DNA from: DATILI01 sp035476635
GTDB lineage: Bacteria; Pseudomonadota; Gammaproteobacteria; Burkholderiales; Burkholderiaceae_C
Length of the DNA: 52,759 nt
Assembly: GCA_035476635.1 (NCBI GenBank)
Contig: DATILI010000109.1
Coordinates: 1 to 52,759 of the forward strand
Direction: 5' to 3'
Position numbers and translations under genes: made by a program. Positions 1 to 8,732 of this stretch are shown piece after piece. The notes beneath the pieces are model-generated. The model saw only the letters and a program-made list of their open reading frames with translations. It ran no database searches and was not told where the DNA came from. The stretch's first letter is position 1. Each line of letters opens with the position of its first letter.

Positions 1-1
1 A

Positions 2-2743
2 GCAGCGAAAGCCGCCTGGCAAGGCCGGGTCGACCTGCGCAACATCGACCCCGCGCGCATGCACACAGGCTTCGCCACGGCCGTCCTGGATGGGCATGCC
101 ACGGCCCAAAGCGCCGCGGGTGCAGTAGCCTTCGACGTCGATCTGAAGCCCGCCGCCAGGCAGGCAGCCGGCTCGCCTCTGCAAGGCCTGCGCTTGCGCG
201 AGGTCCTGGCCAAGGGCCGCTGGGCGGCGCCGCTCTTGAACTTGTCGACGCTCAAGCTGCGGACCGACGACGCGCTGCTGCAAGGGCAGCTCGAACTGCA
301 GACGGCGAACCGGTCCGGCCGCGGCGACCTGCGCCTGAACTTGCCAGGCGGCGAGGCCCATCTGCGCGGCCAACTCGCCGCAACCCAAGGTGCCGGCGAA
401 TTCGCCTTGGGCCTGGACGACGCGGGCAAGGCCGCGCGGTGGCTCGCGCAATGGCCGGGCATGCTGGCTGCACTCGCCACGACCTCAGTCCAAGGCCAGG
501 CCAGGCTCGCGGGGCGCTGGCAAGGTGGCTGGAATGCGTTGGAAGCGGCAGCGCCCTCGGGCGGCAAGGCCTCACCTGGCTTGCAGGCCACGCTGGACGT
601 GCCGCGCCTGACGATCCGCAGCGCCGATCAAGCGCCGGCCGATGCGCTTGCCTTTCGCACACTGCATGCCGAGCTCAGCGGGCCGCTGCATGCGCTGGAA
701 CTCAAGGCCAGCGGCGAACTGGCGCAGGGCCAGCGTCGCATCCAGTTGCAAACCCAGGCCACGGGCGGACGCGGCGCCGGCAGCAGCGAATGGCAAGCCC
801 GCATCGCCACACTCAGCCTGCAGTTGCAAGACGGCATGCGGCCCGGCACCTGGACGGCCCAAGTGCGACAGGCCTTCGCGCTCAACTTCAAGCAGGTTGC
901 CAACGGCAATCGCCTGGAAACCGGCAGCGGCGAGTTGCTGCTCAACGGGCCCGTGCCCGGTACCGCGCGCATCCAATGGGAGCCGCTGCTGTGGCAACAA
1001 AACGGCAGCGCGCACAGCTGGCGCAGTGCGGGCCGCATCCAGGACCTGCCCATGGTCTGGATCGATACCCTGGCCTCCAGCACCGGCTCGCAGCTCGCCA
1101 ATCTGCAGCTTGCAGGCAATATGGTGTTCGATGGTGCTTGGAACTTGGTCGCCGCCGACACACTGCGCCTGCAAGCCAGCCTGGAGCGCAAAAGCGGCGA
1201 CTTGAGCGTGCTCAGCGAAGAGGCCGCAGGCGGCCGCATCGATGCCGGTGTGCGGCAGGCGCGGGCAACGCTCAGCACCGAAGGCGACAACGTGCGCGCC
1301 AGCCTGCGCTGGGACAGCGAGCGCGCCGGCCAGGTGCAGGCCGATTTCAGCACGCGCCTCAGCCGCGGCGGCGAGGGTTGGCGCTGGCCCGGCGATGCAC
1401 CCGTGGGCGGCAACTTGAAGGCCAGCTTGCCGCGCGTGGGCGCCTGGTCGGTGCTGGCGCCGCCGGGCTGGCGCATACGTGGCACGCTGGAGGCAAACGC
1501 GAACCTGGCCGGTATACGCCAGGCACCGCAGTGGAGCGGCCAGGTGCAGGCCGACGACCTGGCGCTGCGCTCGGTGGTCGAAGGCATCGAGCTGCGCGAC
1601 GGGCGCCTGCGCGCCAGCTTGCGCGGCCAGCGTCTTGAGCTCACCGAATTCACGCTGCGCGGCGCGCCGGTTGCGGGGGGCGCGCCGGCCAGCGGCGGCC
1701 AGGTCACTGCCACAGGGTTTGCCGAATGGGTGCCCGGCTCGGGCTTGCGCAGCGACGTGCAAGCGCAGGCCCAGGCCCTGCGCGCTTCACTGCGCGCCGA
1801 CCGGCGGCTCGTGGTTTCAGGCCAGTTGCGCGCGCAAACCGAAGGCCCCAAGCTCACGGTACGTGGCACGCTCAAGGCCGACCAGGCCGTCTTCGTCCTG
1901 CCGGAAGACAGCACACCCACACTGGGCAGCGACGTTGTCGTGCGCTCCAGGGCGGCCATCCCCGCGCCTGCACAGCCAGCCGCCAGCGCGAGCGCGACCA
2001 GCCCCGCTGACGAGCGCAAGGTCGACATCTCCGTGGCGTTCGACATGGGCGACGATTTCCGGATCCAGGGCCGCGGTCTCTCGACGCGGCTTGGCGGTGC
2101 GCTGAACCTGGCCAGCGTGGGCCGCGCCGGCACCACTGCAGCGCGCGTGACGGGCGAGCTGCGCACCGTGCGCGGCAGCTACCGCGCCTATGGCCAGGCG
2201 CTGGAGATCGAGACCGGCATCCTGCGCTTCAGCGGCCCCTACGACAACCCGGCACTCGATGTGCTGGCCATCCGGCCGAACATCACCCAGCGCGTGGGTG
2301 TGCAGATCACCGGCAGCGCGCTTTCGCCGCGCATCCGCCTGTATGCCGAGCCCGACCTGCCCGACGCCGAGAAACTGGCCTGGCTGGTGCTGGGCCGCAG
2401 CGCCGCCAGCGGTGGCGCCGAAGCGGCCGTGCTGCAACAGGCTGCGCTGGCACTCCTGGGTGGCAATGGGCGCGGCCTGTCCGGCGGCTTGGCCGAAGCC
2501 CTGGGCCTGGACGAACTCTCGTTCCGCGGCGCGGCCAGCAACAGCGAAGGCAGCGCCAGCGCGGCCACTGTCACGCTGGGCAAGCGCCTGACCCGCAACT
2601 TCTACGTCGCCTACGAACGCAGCCTGGCCGGCACCCTGGGCAGCTTCTACATCTTCTACGATCTCTCGCGCCGCCTCACCCTGCGCGCGCAGGCCGGCGA
2701 GAAAAGCGCGGTCGACCTGATCTTTACCGTGCCGTATGACTAG
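2..2743 (+). CDS. tamB: TamB translocation and assembly module subunit, C-terminal part (5' end outside window)
   Basis: The frame is open from the first bases of the window, so this is the last 913 residues of a longer protein. TamB is an inner-membrane-anchored periplasmic protein that spans to the outer membrane. With TamA it supports outer-membrane protein assembly and, in recent views of the AsmA-like family, lipid transport. The visible part is mostly repetitive amphipathic beta sequence. The last 300 or so residues match the conserved TamB (DUF490) C-terminal domain, including a FYVAYERSL segment and a final beta strand ending IFTVPYD. TamA would be expected upstream, outside the window. 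The stop codon overlaps that of the convergent lipoprotein gene by four bases (CTAG). Family assignment is strong; the start and N-terminal anchor cannot be seen. Confidence 0.9.
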   Translation, partial: AAKAAWQGRVDLRNIDPARMHTGFATAVLDGHATAQSAAGAVAFDVDLKPAARQAAGSPLQGLRLREVLAKGRWAAPLLNLSTLKLRTDDALLQGQLELQTANRSGRGDLRLNLPGGEAHLRGQLAATQGAGEFALGLDDAGKAARWLAQWPGMLAALATTSVQGQARLAGRWQGGWNALEAAAPSGGKASPGLQATLDVPRLTIRSADQAPADALAFRTLHAELSGPLHALELKASGELAQGQRRIQLQTQATGGRGAGSSEWQARIATLSLQLQDGMRPGTWTAQVRQAFALNFKQVANGNRLETGSGELLLNGPVPGTARIQWEPLLWQQNGSAHSWRSAGRIQDLPMVWIDTLASSTGSQLANLQLAGNMVFDGAWNLVAADTLRLQASLERKSGDLSVLSEEAAGGRIDAGVRQARATLSTEGDNVRASLRWDSERAGQVQADFSTRLSRGGEGWRWPGDAPVGGNLKASLPRVGAWSVLAPPGWRIRGTLEANANLAGIRQAPQWSGQVQADDLALRSVVEGIELRDGRLRASLRGQRLELTEFTLRGAPVAGGAPASGGQVTATGFAEWVPGSGLRSDVQAQAQALRASLRADRRLVVSGQLRAQTEGPKLTVRGTLKADQAVFVLPEDSTPTLGSDVVVRSRAAIPAPAQPAASASATSPADERKVDISVAFDMGDDFRIQGRGLSTRLGGALNLASVGRAGTTAARVTGELRTVRGSYRAYGQALEIETGILRFSGPYDNPALDVLAIRPNITQRVGVQITGSALSPRIRLYAEPDLPDAEKLAWLVLGRSAASGGAEAAVLQQAALALLGGNGRGLSGGLAEALGLDELSFRGAASNSEGSASAATVTLGKRLTRNFYVAYERSLAGTLGSFYIFYDLSRRLTLRAQAGEKSAVDLIFTVPYD

Positions 2744-3582
2744 AACCAGCCGGCCGCAATGTCCCACAGTTCGATCTTGAATGGCGTGTTGTACGCCTCG
2801 CATTGGCCGTTGGCGTCACTACAAAGCACCGCGAACATCAGGCCAGTGCCTTGCAACGCGGCGAAGTTAGCCGGCTGCTGGTATTGCTTCCATCCCGTCG
2901 TCTGGCCTGCACCTTCCTTCGTCACACGATAGGAAATCTGAGTGCTTGCGGCAACAATCTCCACCAGGTAGGTCACGTTGTCCTGCACCTCCACTTGCGG
3001 CGGATTGGGCGCCTCCACGTCATTGCCGCTGGGATAGCCAAACCGCTCTGCGGTCACGGCGCCCCAGGGCTTGTGGAAGATGATCCCGATGGAGTCGTAG
3101 CTCTCATTCCCCAGGGCGTTGAGTGTCGGATGTTTGGACCGCAAGCCAAACGAAAGATGGTCTCCCACGCCCTTGTCGAAAAAATTCAGGGTGCGCAAAC
3201 GAAAGGTCAGCGACTGCGAGGTGCCGGCGCCTGGCGTGCAATTTTGCGCGTGCAGCGGGCCATGCGTCAGCACCCCTTCCGGATTTTTCGTGGACACCAT
3301 GCCGGGGCCAGCTACCAGTTTTGTCAGGGCCTGGCCGGCAAACTTGAGATAGCGGTTTGTCTTCCACCCTGCCGCGCTCTCGTCTTCCCGAACAATGCTG
3401 ATCTGCTCAGGCACGGCGCACCGGGTGAATTCGGCCGGTCCACTGACCAGCGCCTCACCCGGCACGTCGCCATCGCCCCCGCCCCCGCCGCAAGCCGCCA
3501 TCGTCAGCGCCATGGCAAACGCAGCATAATTTCTGACAGGACGCTTCGAACGCGCGAAGCCCTGCTCGCGAAGAAGAACCAC
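2740..3582 (-). CDS. Hypothetical lipoprotein
   Basis: Predicted 280-residue exported lipoprotein of unknown function. I place the start at a GTG (3582) because GGAGGT lies six bases upstream. An in-frame ATG at 3603 has no such site and would put seven extra residues before the signal peptide. The N-terminus has basic residues (REQGFARSKRPVRN), a hydrophobic stretch and a lipobox-like LTMAAC, followed by a run of glycines typical of a flexible tether. The mature part is rich in aromatic residues and contains several cysteines (CAVPEQ, QNCTPG, LCSDANGQC). I do not recognise a domain. It is convergent with tamB and divergent from the tRNA, so probably a single-gene unit. Confidence 0.7.
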   Translation of the reverse strand: MVLLREQGFARSKRPVRNYAAFAMALTMAACGGGGGDGDVPGEALVSGPAEFTRCAVPEQISIVREDESAAGWKTNRYLKFAGQALTKLVAGPGMVSTKNPEGVLTHGPLHAQNCTPGAGTSQSLTFRLRTLNFFDKGVGDHLSFGLRSKHPTLNALGNESYDSIGIIFHKPWGAVTAERFGYPSGNDVEAPNPPQVEVQDNVTYLVEIVAASTQISYRVTKEGAGQTTGWKQYQQPANFAALQGTGLMFAVLCSDANGQCEAYNTPFKIELWDIAAGWF

Positions 3583-3661
3583 GGGGATACCTCCGCTGAT
3601 CATGTTGTTGAGTGGCGTTATACCGCGTCCGGCGTACCCGCTCCATTAGAATCGCCACTCT

Positions 3662-3736
3662 GCCGCCGTAGTTCAATGGATAGAACGAGCGCCTCCTAAG
3701 CGCTAGATATGGGTTCGATTCCCGTCGGAGGCGCCA
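3662..3736 (+). tRNA. tRNA-Arg (anticodon CCT)
   Basis: A full cloverleaf can be folded by eye. It has a 7-base acceptor arm, D stem GTTC/GAAC, anticodon stem AGCGC/GCGCT around loop CTCCTAA (anticodon CCT), T stem ATGGG/CCCGT with loop TTCGATT, discriminator G and an encoded CCA. It decodes AGG arginine codons, which are rare in GC-rich genomes. The acceptor stem GCCGCCG pairs with CGGAGGC except at the fourth pair, which is G against A. Confidence 0.95.
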
Positions 3737-3769
3737 GCGCGGCTTCGACAGGCCGCCGCGATGTCCGGC

Positions 3770-4225
3770 TCAGCTGCCAGCCAGCACTTTTTTCATCCGG
3801 GCGAAATCGCGCCGATACCGACCGGCAAGCCGAAGTTTTTGCGTGTCGGTCAGGATCTTGCCGCTTGCCTGGAAGAATTTTGTCTCTTCCTCTTTGAGGT
3901 GGTGATGCACCTGGTGAGAGAGTTTTCTCACCTTATCCAGCCAGTTCTCGCCTCGGCCGCTGTCTTCTTCAAGTGCCTCCACGCATTCGTCGATTTCATG
4001 GTGTTCCGACAGGGCGTGCCGGCTGGGCGCAAGGCCCATGTCGTTCATCAGGATCGGCGCGTAAAGATATCGCTCCTCGGCCGCGGCGTGGGCGGCAAGC
4101 TCCAACCGCAGCGCTTGGAAGACGTCCCTGGCCTTGGGATCGTCGGGCTTGATGCGTGCAAGACTGCGGCACAGACTGCGCTGGATTTCGTGGCTTTCGT
4201 GCAATGCCTCGTAGATGTTGTCCAT
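3770..4225 (-). CDS. Hemerythrin HHE domain protein
   Basis: A 151-residue cytoplasmic protein, probably a four-helix hemerythrin-like bundle with a di-iron site. Visible ligand motifs in order are HESHEIQ near the N-terminus, the HAAAEERYLY helix, SEHHEIDECVEAL in the middle and HQVHHHLKEEETKFF near residue 120. I chose the ATG at 4225 because the family commonly starts with a sequence like NIYEAL; an in-frame ATG at 4240 adds only five residues. Proteins of this family bind oxygen or sense or repair nitrosative and oxidative damage. Which of these applies here cannot be read from the sequence. It stands alone between the tRNA and the amide cluster. Confidence 0.85.
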   Translation of the reverse strand: MDNIYEALHESHEIQRSLCRSLARIKPDDPKARDVFQALRLELAAHAAAEERYLYAPILMNDMGLAPSRHALSEHHEIDECVEALEEDSGRGENWLDKVRKLSHQVHHHLKEEETKFFQASGKILTDTQKLRLAGRYRRDFARMKKVLAGS

Positions 4226-4328
4226 GCACCGGTTTCCCATCTGTTGCTGTGCAGCAGATGCTACGTTCCAACCCAGGCCATGACTGTAGGAAGGAACCGC
4301 GTTTCCTTCGCTGTCTATTCCCTGTCCA

Positions 4329-4679
4329 TCAATGGCTGATCATCCACGGCCTCTTCGTCGGAAACGCCTTCGCACCGTTCGCGCCTGTCACGGTCGCGCT
4401 GTTGCGCCGGCTGCCCGAACAGCAGCCGCAGCCCGCCGGGTGGCGCAGCCGGCCATAGGGGCCGTCGGACGAAGAGCGCGGCTGGTGCGCGGCGCGCTCG
4501 TTGAGCTGCAGCGCGTGGCGCGTGTCACCGGTCAGCAACTCCAGCCGTGGCGCATGCACGAAGACGCGCGCCGCGGCCATGCCGCAAGCCGGGCAGGCAC
4601 AGGCCTCATCGCGCAGGGCGATGCGCCGCAGCGCCTCAAAGCTGCCGCAGTGCGGGCAATCGTAGTCATAGGTGGGCAT
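4329..4679 (-). CDS. fmdB: FmdB-family zinc ribbon protein
   Basis: A 116-residue protein beginning MPTYDYDCPHCGSFEAL, with CPHC near residue 8 and CPAC near residue 30. This is the CxxC...CxxC zinc ribbon that defines the FmdB family. In Methylophilus, FmdB was described as a regulator of the formamide/urea genes. The long C-terminal part is basic and Ser/Ala-rich, with a further cysteine group (GCGCCSGS). It lies 24 bases after fmdA on the same strand with an AGGAAA ribosome binding site, so it is very likely the last gene of the fmdA operon. A regulatory role is inferred from family and neighbourhood only. Confidence 0.85.
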   Translation of the reverse strand: MPTYDYDCPHCGSFEALRRIALRDEACACPACGMAAARVFVHAPRLELLTGDTRHALQLNERAAHQPRSSSDGPYGRLRHPAGCGCCSGSRRNSATVTGANGAKAFPTKRPWMISH

Positions 4680-4703
4680 GCTGTTTCCTGTTGGAGCAGC
4701 GCT

Positions 4704-5933
4704 TCACAGGTCCGGCGACAGCGGCATGCTCACGCCACCCTTGACGGACTTCACCGGGCCGCTTGCGCTCGGGTTGATGTCGAAGTCGAATATCTGCGTC
4801 GGCAGCCACAGCGTGGCGCAAGCGTTCGGAATGTCCACCACGCCACTGATGTGACCCTGCACCGGCGCGGTTCCGAGAATGCTGTAGGCCTGTGCGCCCG
4901 AATAGCCGAACTTCTTCAGGTACTCGATCGCGTTCAAGCAGGCCTGGCGGTAGGCCACATGCACGTCCAGGTAATGCTGCTTGCCGTACTCGTCGACCGA
5001 GATGCCTTCGAAGATCAGGTAGTCGTTGTAGGTCGGTGTGATTGGGCTGGGCTTGAAGATCGGGTTCTTGATGCCGTACTTGGCCATGCCGCCCTTGATC
5101 AGCTCAACCTTCATGTGCACCCAGCCGGCCATCTCGATGGCGCCGCAGAAGGTGATCTCGCCGTCGCCCTGACTGAAATGCAGGTCGCCCACCGAGAGAC
5201 CGGCGCCATCCACATACACCGGAAAGTAGACTTTGGAACCGCGCGACAAATCCTTGATGTCGCAGTTGCCGCCGTGCTCGCGCGGCGGCACGGTGCGCGC
5301 GCCTTCGGCCGCGGCTTTCGCCGCAGCATCGCCCTTTAGCTTGCCCATGTGCGCGGTCTTGGCAAACGGCGGATTGGCCAGCGGCGGCACGCGCTCGGGC
5401 TGCGTGGCGATGAAGTCGACCTCGCGCTCGTTCCACGTCTCCAGCATCTTGCGGTCCGGCAGGCAGCCGATCAGGCCGGGGTGGATCAGGCCGGCGAACT
5501 TGACGTTCGGCACATGGCGACTGGAGGTGTACAGGCCGTGGAAGTCCCAGATGGATTTCTGCGCTTCGGGAAAATGCTCGGTGAGGAAGCCGCCGCCGTT
5601 CTTCTTGCTGAAGAAACCGTTGAAGCCCCAGAGGCTGTCCTGCTTGGCGCCGATGTCCAGCAGGTCCACCACCAGCAGGTCGCCGGGCTCCGCCCCCTTG
5701 ACGCCGATCGGGCCCGAGAGAAAGTGCACGGTCGACAGATCGATATCGCGCACGTCGTCTGCGCTGTCGTTGTTCTTGATGAAGCCTCCTGTCCAGTCGA
5801 AGGTTTCCAGCACGAAATCGTCCCCGGGCTTGACCCAGCTGGCCATCGGGATGTCCGGATGCCAGCGGTTGTGGATCTTCTCGTTGTCGTAGGGGGACTT
5901 GCTGAGATCGACTTTGATCAGGGTTTCTGGCAT
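4704..5933 (-). CDS. fmdA: Formamidase (acetamidase/formamidase family)
   Basis: A 409-residue cytoplasmic enzyme that hydrolyses formamide, and possibly other short amides, to ammonia and the acid. The whole length fits the FmdA_AmdA family: N-terminal MPETLIKVDLSKSPYDNEKIHNRW, a HGGNCDIKDL segment near residue 225, GLSVGDLHFSQGDGEI soon after, and a C-terminal segment ending near FDINPSASG. The frame stays open upstream to 6128, but the ATG at 5933 matches the family start and has GGAGG eight bases upstream. The product is unrelated to AmiE, so the cluster holds two independent amidase families. It follows urtE by 43 bases and precedes fmdB, giving one urtABCDE-fmdA-fmdB transcription direction. 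Confidence 0.95.
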   Translation of the reverse strand: MPETLIKVDLSKSPYDNEKIHNRWHPDIPMASWVKPGDDFVLETFDWTGGFIKNNDSADDVRDIDLSTVHFLSGPIGVKGAEPGDLLVVDLLDIGAKQDSLWGFNGFFSKKNGGGFLTEHFPEAQKSIWDFHGLYTSSRHVPNVKFAGLIHPGLIGCLPDRKMLETWNEREVDFIATQPERVPPLANPPFAKTAHMGKLKGDAAAKAAAEGARTVPPREHGGNCDIKDLSRGSKVYFPVYVDGAGLSVGDLHFSQGDGEITFCGAIEMAGWVHMKVELIKGGMAKYGIKNPIFKPSPITPTYNDYLIFEGISVDEYGKQHYLDVHVAYRQACLNAIEYLKKFGYSGAQAYSILGTAPVQGHISGVVDIPNACATLWLPTQIFDFDINPSASGPVKSVKGGVSMPLSPDL

Positions 5934-5976
5934 GTTGGGCCTCCAGTGGGTTGTTGAATGACGTGCGGGAAAAGAA

Positions 5977-6666
5977 TCAGACGGACAGGTACTGCTTGAT
6001 GCGCGCCACGTCGGTGTCGGCGCGCGCGGTCTCGTGCACCAGGCGGCCGCCCTCGATGACGAACAGCCGGTCGGCCACATCCAGCGCAAACGACAGCACC
6101 TGCTCGGACACGACGATGGTGATGTCACGCAGCTTGCTGATCTCGTTCAGCGCCTTGGCAATGTCCTTGATGATGGAAGGCTGAATGCCCTCGGTGGGCT
6201 CGTCCAGCAGCAGCACCTTGGGCTCGGTCACCAGGGCGCGCGCAATCGCGAGCTGCTGTTGCTGGCCGCCCGAGAGGTTGCCGCCCTTGCGGCGCTTCAT
6301 GTCGAACAGCACGGGAAACAGCGCATAAATTTCGTCGGGGATGCGCTTGCTTTTCGAATTCTCCAAACCGGTCTGGATGTTCTCTTCCACCGTCAACGTC
6401 GGAAAAATCATGCGCCCCTGCGGCACATAGGCAATGCCCTTCTTCACGCGCCGAAAGCTCTCGTCGCGCGTCACGTCCTGGCCGGCGACTTCGACCTTGC
6501 CGGACTTGGTCGGCAGCACGCCCATGAGGCTCTTGAACAGTGTGGTCTTGCCCATGCCGTTGCGGCCCATGATGGCCACGGTCTCTTTTGTATTGGCTTC
6601 AAACGACACGCCGTGCAGCGCCTCGCTCTGGCCGTAGGCGACAAACAAGTCGGTAACAGCAAGCAT
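5977..6666 (-). CDS. urtE: Urea/short-chain amide ABC transporter ATP-binding protein UrtE
   Basis: A 229-residue ABC ATPase of the LivF-like branch. It shows Walker A GRNGMGKTT near residue 37, signature LSGGQQQQLAIAR near residue 133 and Walker B VLLLDEPTEGIQP. The GIQP after Walker B is typical of UrtE and LivF. The start ATG at 6666 has AAAGGAA upstream. A longer frame to 6699 would overlap urtD more deeply and lacks family support. It works at the inner membrane with UrtD on the UrtB/UrtC permeases. The gene order is that of a canonical urt operon, but the flanking genes are amidases rather than urease. Confidence 0.93.
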   Translation of the reverse strand: MLAVTDLFVAYGQSEALHGVSFEANTKETVAIMGRNGMGKTTLFKSLMGVLPTKSGKVEVAGQDVTRDESFRRVKKGIAYVPQGRMIFPTLTVEENIQTGLENSKSKRIPDEIYALFPVLFDMKRRKGGNLSGGQQQQLAIARALVTEPKVLLLDEPTEGIQPSIIKDIAKALNEISKLRDITIVVSEQVLSFALDVADRLFVIEGGRLVHETARADTDVARIKQYLSV

Positions 6667-6679
6667 GTTGATTCCTTTT

Positions 6680-7423
6680 TTAGTGGCCCAGGTAGACATC
6701 GATCACCGCGGGATTCGCCTGGACTTTCTCCATCGAGCCCTCCGCCAGGATCTTTCCCTGGTGCATGACGGTGACCTTGTCGGCGATGCGCTTTACAAAA
6801 TCCATGTCATGCTCGATCACGATCAGCGAGCGGTTCTTGGCGATGCGCTGCAACAGCTCGGCCGTGAGCTCGCGCTCGCGCACGCTCATGCCAGCGATGG
6901 GTTCGTCCAACAGCATCAGCTCGGGGTCTTGCATCAGCAGCATGCCGATCTCCAGCCACTGCTTCTGTCCGTGCGAGAGCAGGCCCGATTCGGTGGTGAG
7001 GTGCTCGGCCAGGCCGATCTCTTCAGCCACCGCCTGCACACGCTCGCGGATCGCGTCGGTGCAGCGAAATGCCAGCGCGCCGAACACGCTGCGGCCTTGC
7101 GGGTACGACATTTCAAGGTTCTTGAACACGCTCAGGTTCTCGTAGATCGAGGGCGTCTGGAACTTGCGGCCGATGCCGGCACGCACGATGTGGTGCTCCT
7201 GCAGCCGCGTCATCTCGCGGTTCTTGAACTTGATGCTGCCGCCCGAGGCGCGCGTCTTGCCGCAGATCAAATCCAGCAGCGTGGTCTTGCCCGCGCCGTT
7301 GGGGCCGATGATCACGCGCAGCTCGCCCTTGTCAACGTACAGGGTCAGGTTGTCGATGGCCTTGAAGCCATCGAAGGCCACGGTCAGGTCTTCCACGGCG
7401 AGAACGAAGTCGGTATTGCTCAT
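6680..7423 (-). CDS. urtD: Urea/short-chain amide ABC transporter ATP-binding protein UrtD
   Basis: A 247-residue LivG-like ABC ATPase. It has Walker A GPNGAGKTTLLDLICGKT near residue 40, the variant signature LSHGQKQWLEIGM that is characteristic of UrtD, Walker B LMLLDEPIAGMS, and a switch histidine in IVIEHDMDFV. It pairs with UrtE to power UrtBC. The stop lies 13 bases from the urtE start and the start 24 bases from the urtC stop, so translation within one operon is expected. Confidence 0.94.
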   Translation of the reverse strand: MSNTDFVLAVEDLTVAFDGFKAIDNLTLYVDKGELRVIIGPNGAGKTTLLDLICGKTRASGGSIKFKNREMTRLQEHHIVRAGIGRKFQTPSIYENLSVFKNLEMSYPQGRSVFGALAFRCTDAIRERVQAVAEEIGLAEHLTTESGLLSHGQKQWLEIGMLLMQDPELMLLDEPIAGMSVRERELTAELLQRIAKNRSLIVIEHDMDFVKRIADKVTVMHQGKILAEGSMEKVQANPAVIDVYLGH

Positions 7424-7447
7424 GGTGGGCTTTCAGTTCCCTGGCGT

Positions 7448-8677
7448 TCAGGCATGTTGGCCGCTGACCGGACCGGTCGGCAGCGTGCCGGCTCTGGCCT
7501 TCGGATTGGGCAGCGTGGCCGCTGCGGGTGCGCTCGGGGCAGCCGGACCGGCCGGCGGCTCGGCACGCACACGGCTCAGCTTCTGCGCGGCCAGCGCCGC
7601 GCGGCGGCGTTGCAGCCAGGGCTTGAATTTTTCTTCATACAACCCGGCCAGGCCATTCGGGAACGCCATCACGACACTGATGAAGAGGCCCGCCATCAGG
7701 AACAGCCAGATATCGGGCGCGGCCTCCGAGAAATAGGTCTTGCCAAAGTTCACCAGCAAGGTGCCGTAGACCGCCCCGACCAGGCTCATGCGGCCGCCGA
7801 CCGCGGCAAAAATCACCATCTCGATCGAGGGCACGATGCCGACGAAGGATGGCGACATGAAGCCCACCTGCAAGCTGAACATCGCACCGCCAACGGCCGA
7901 AAGAGCCGCCGCCAGACAGAATGCGAACACCTTGAACATCGCGACGTCGTAGCCCGAGAAGCGCACCCGGTCCTCCTTGTCGCGCATCGCCAGTAGCAAG
8001 GTACCGAGCTTGCCGCGCTGAACCCAGCGGCACAGCAGGACAGCGCCGAGCAGCAGGCCGGCATTCAGGAAGTAGAGAATCAGCTTCGCGCTGTCGGTGC
8101 GCGTGTCCCAGCCCAGCACGGTCTTTAGATCGGTCATGCCGTTGACGCCGCCGGTATAGCCCTGCTGGCCGATGATCAGCACCGTGAGGATCAACGCCAC
8201 CGCCTGCGTGATGATCGCGAAGTACACGCCGCCCACGCGCCGCTTGAACATGGCGTAGCTCACGATGAGGGCCAGCAGCGTGGGCACCAGGATGACCGCG
8301 AGCAAGGTCAGTGGCAGGCTCTTGAACGGCAGCCAGAACCACGGCAATTCCGTCAACTGGTTCCAGTCCATGAAGTCCGGAATTCCGGGCGTGGACTGGA
8401 TCTTGGTAGTGATGGGGTCGGATGCCTCGAGTTTGAGAAACATCGCCATGCAGTAGCCACCGAGGCCAAAGAACACGCCCTGGCCCAGGCTCAGCGTGCC
8501 GCTCCAGCCCCAGAGCATCACGAGCCCGACTGCCACGAAGCCATAGGTCAGGTACTTGCCCACCAGGTTCAGGCGAAAGGTGTCCAGCGCCAGCGGAAAC
8601 ACCACCAGGATCAGCAGGGCCAGCAACACGATGCTGCCGAAGCCCGAGGCCTCGATGCGCGCGATCAGTCGGTTCAT
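7448..8677 (-). CDS. urtC: Urea/short-chain amide ABC transporter permease UrtC
   Basis: A 409-residue LivM-like inner-membrane permease with about ten hydrophobic segments, including LVMLWGWSGTLSLGQGVFF and the permease motif around LSAVGGAMFSLQVGF. The ATG at 8677 is chosen because AAGGAG lies seven bases upstream; the frame could also begin one codon earlier at a TTG. After the last membrane segment there is a long Ala/Pro-rich cytoplasmic tail of about 50 residues, starting with the basic KFKPWLQRRRAALAAQKL. Its function is unknown. Confidence 0.93.
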   Translation of the reverse strand: MNRLIARIEASGFGSIVLLALLILVVFPLALDTFRLNLVGKYLTYGFVAVGLVMLWGWSGTLSLGQGVFFGLGGYCMAMFLKLEASDPITTKIQSTPGIPDFMDWNQLTELPWFWLPFKSLPLTLLAVILVPTLLALIVSYAMFKRRVGGVYFAIITQAVALILTVLIIGQQGYTGGVNGMTDLKTVLGWDTRTDSAKLILYFLNAGLLLGAVLLCRWVQRGKLGTLLLAMRDKEDRVRFSGYDVAMFKVFAFCLAAALSAVGGAMFSLQVGFMSPSFVGIVPSIEMVIFAAVGGRMSLVGAVYGTLLVNFGKTYFSEAAPDIWLFLMAGLFISVVMAFPNGLAGLYEEKFKPWLQRRRAALAAQKLSRVRAEPPAGPAAPSAPAAATLPNPKARAGTLPTGPVSGQHA

Positions 8678-8690
8678 CAATCAACTCCTT

Positions 8691-8708
8691 GAGTGCGGTG
8701 AGTGCGGT
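8691..8708. repeat. 9-bp tandem direct repeat between urtB and urtC
   Basis: Two adjacent copies of GAGTGCGGT followed by a further GAG lie just upstream of the urtC ribosome binding site, in the 55-base urtB-urtC spacer. It is probably a replication slippage product with no function that can be read here. Confidence 0.6.
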
Positions 8709-8732
8709 GAGATGGGCTGCGGCTCGGCTGCA

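Noticed and set aside
439..2166. Long open frames on both strands inside tamB
   Set aside because: They are Arg/Ala/Pro-rich shadows of the tamB frame, which has clear TamB sequence to its end.
3604..3769. Possible integration site at the 3' end of tRNA-Arg
   Set aside because: No direct repeat of the tRNA end, no integrase and no change of gene content follows; the next gene is an ordinary hemerythrin protein.
6665..7996. A 443-codon plus-strand frame over urtE, urtD and urtC
   Set aside because: It is the antisense of three strongly supported ABC transporter genes and has no recognisable motif.
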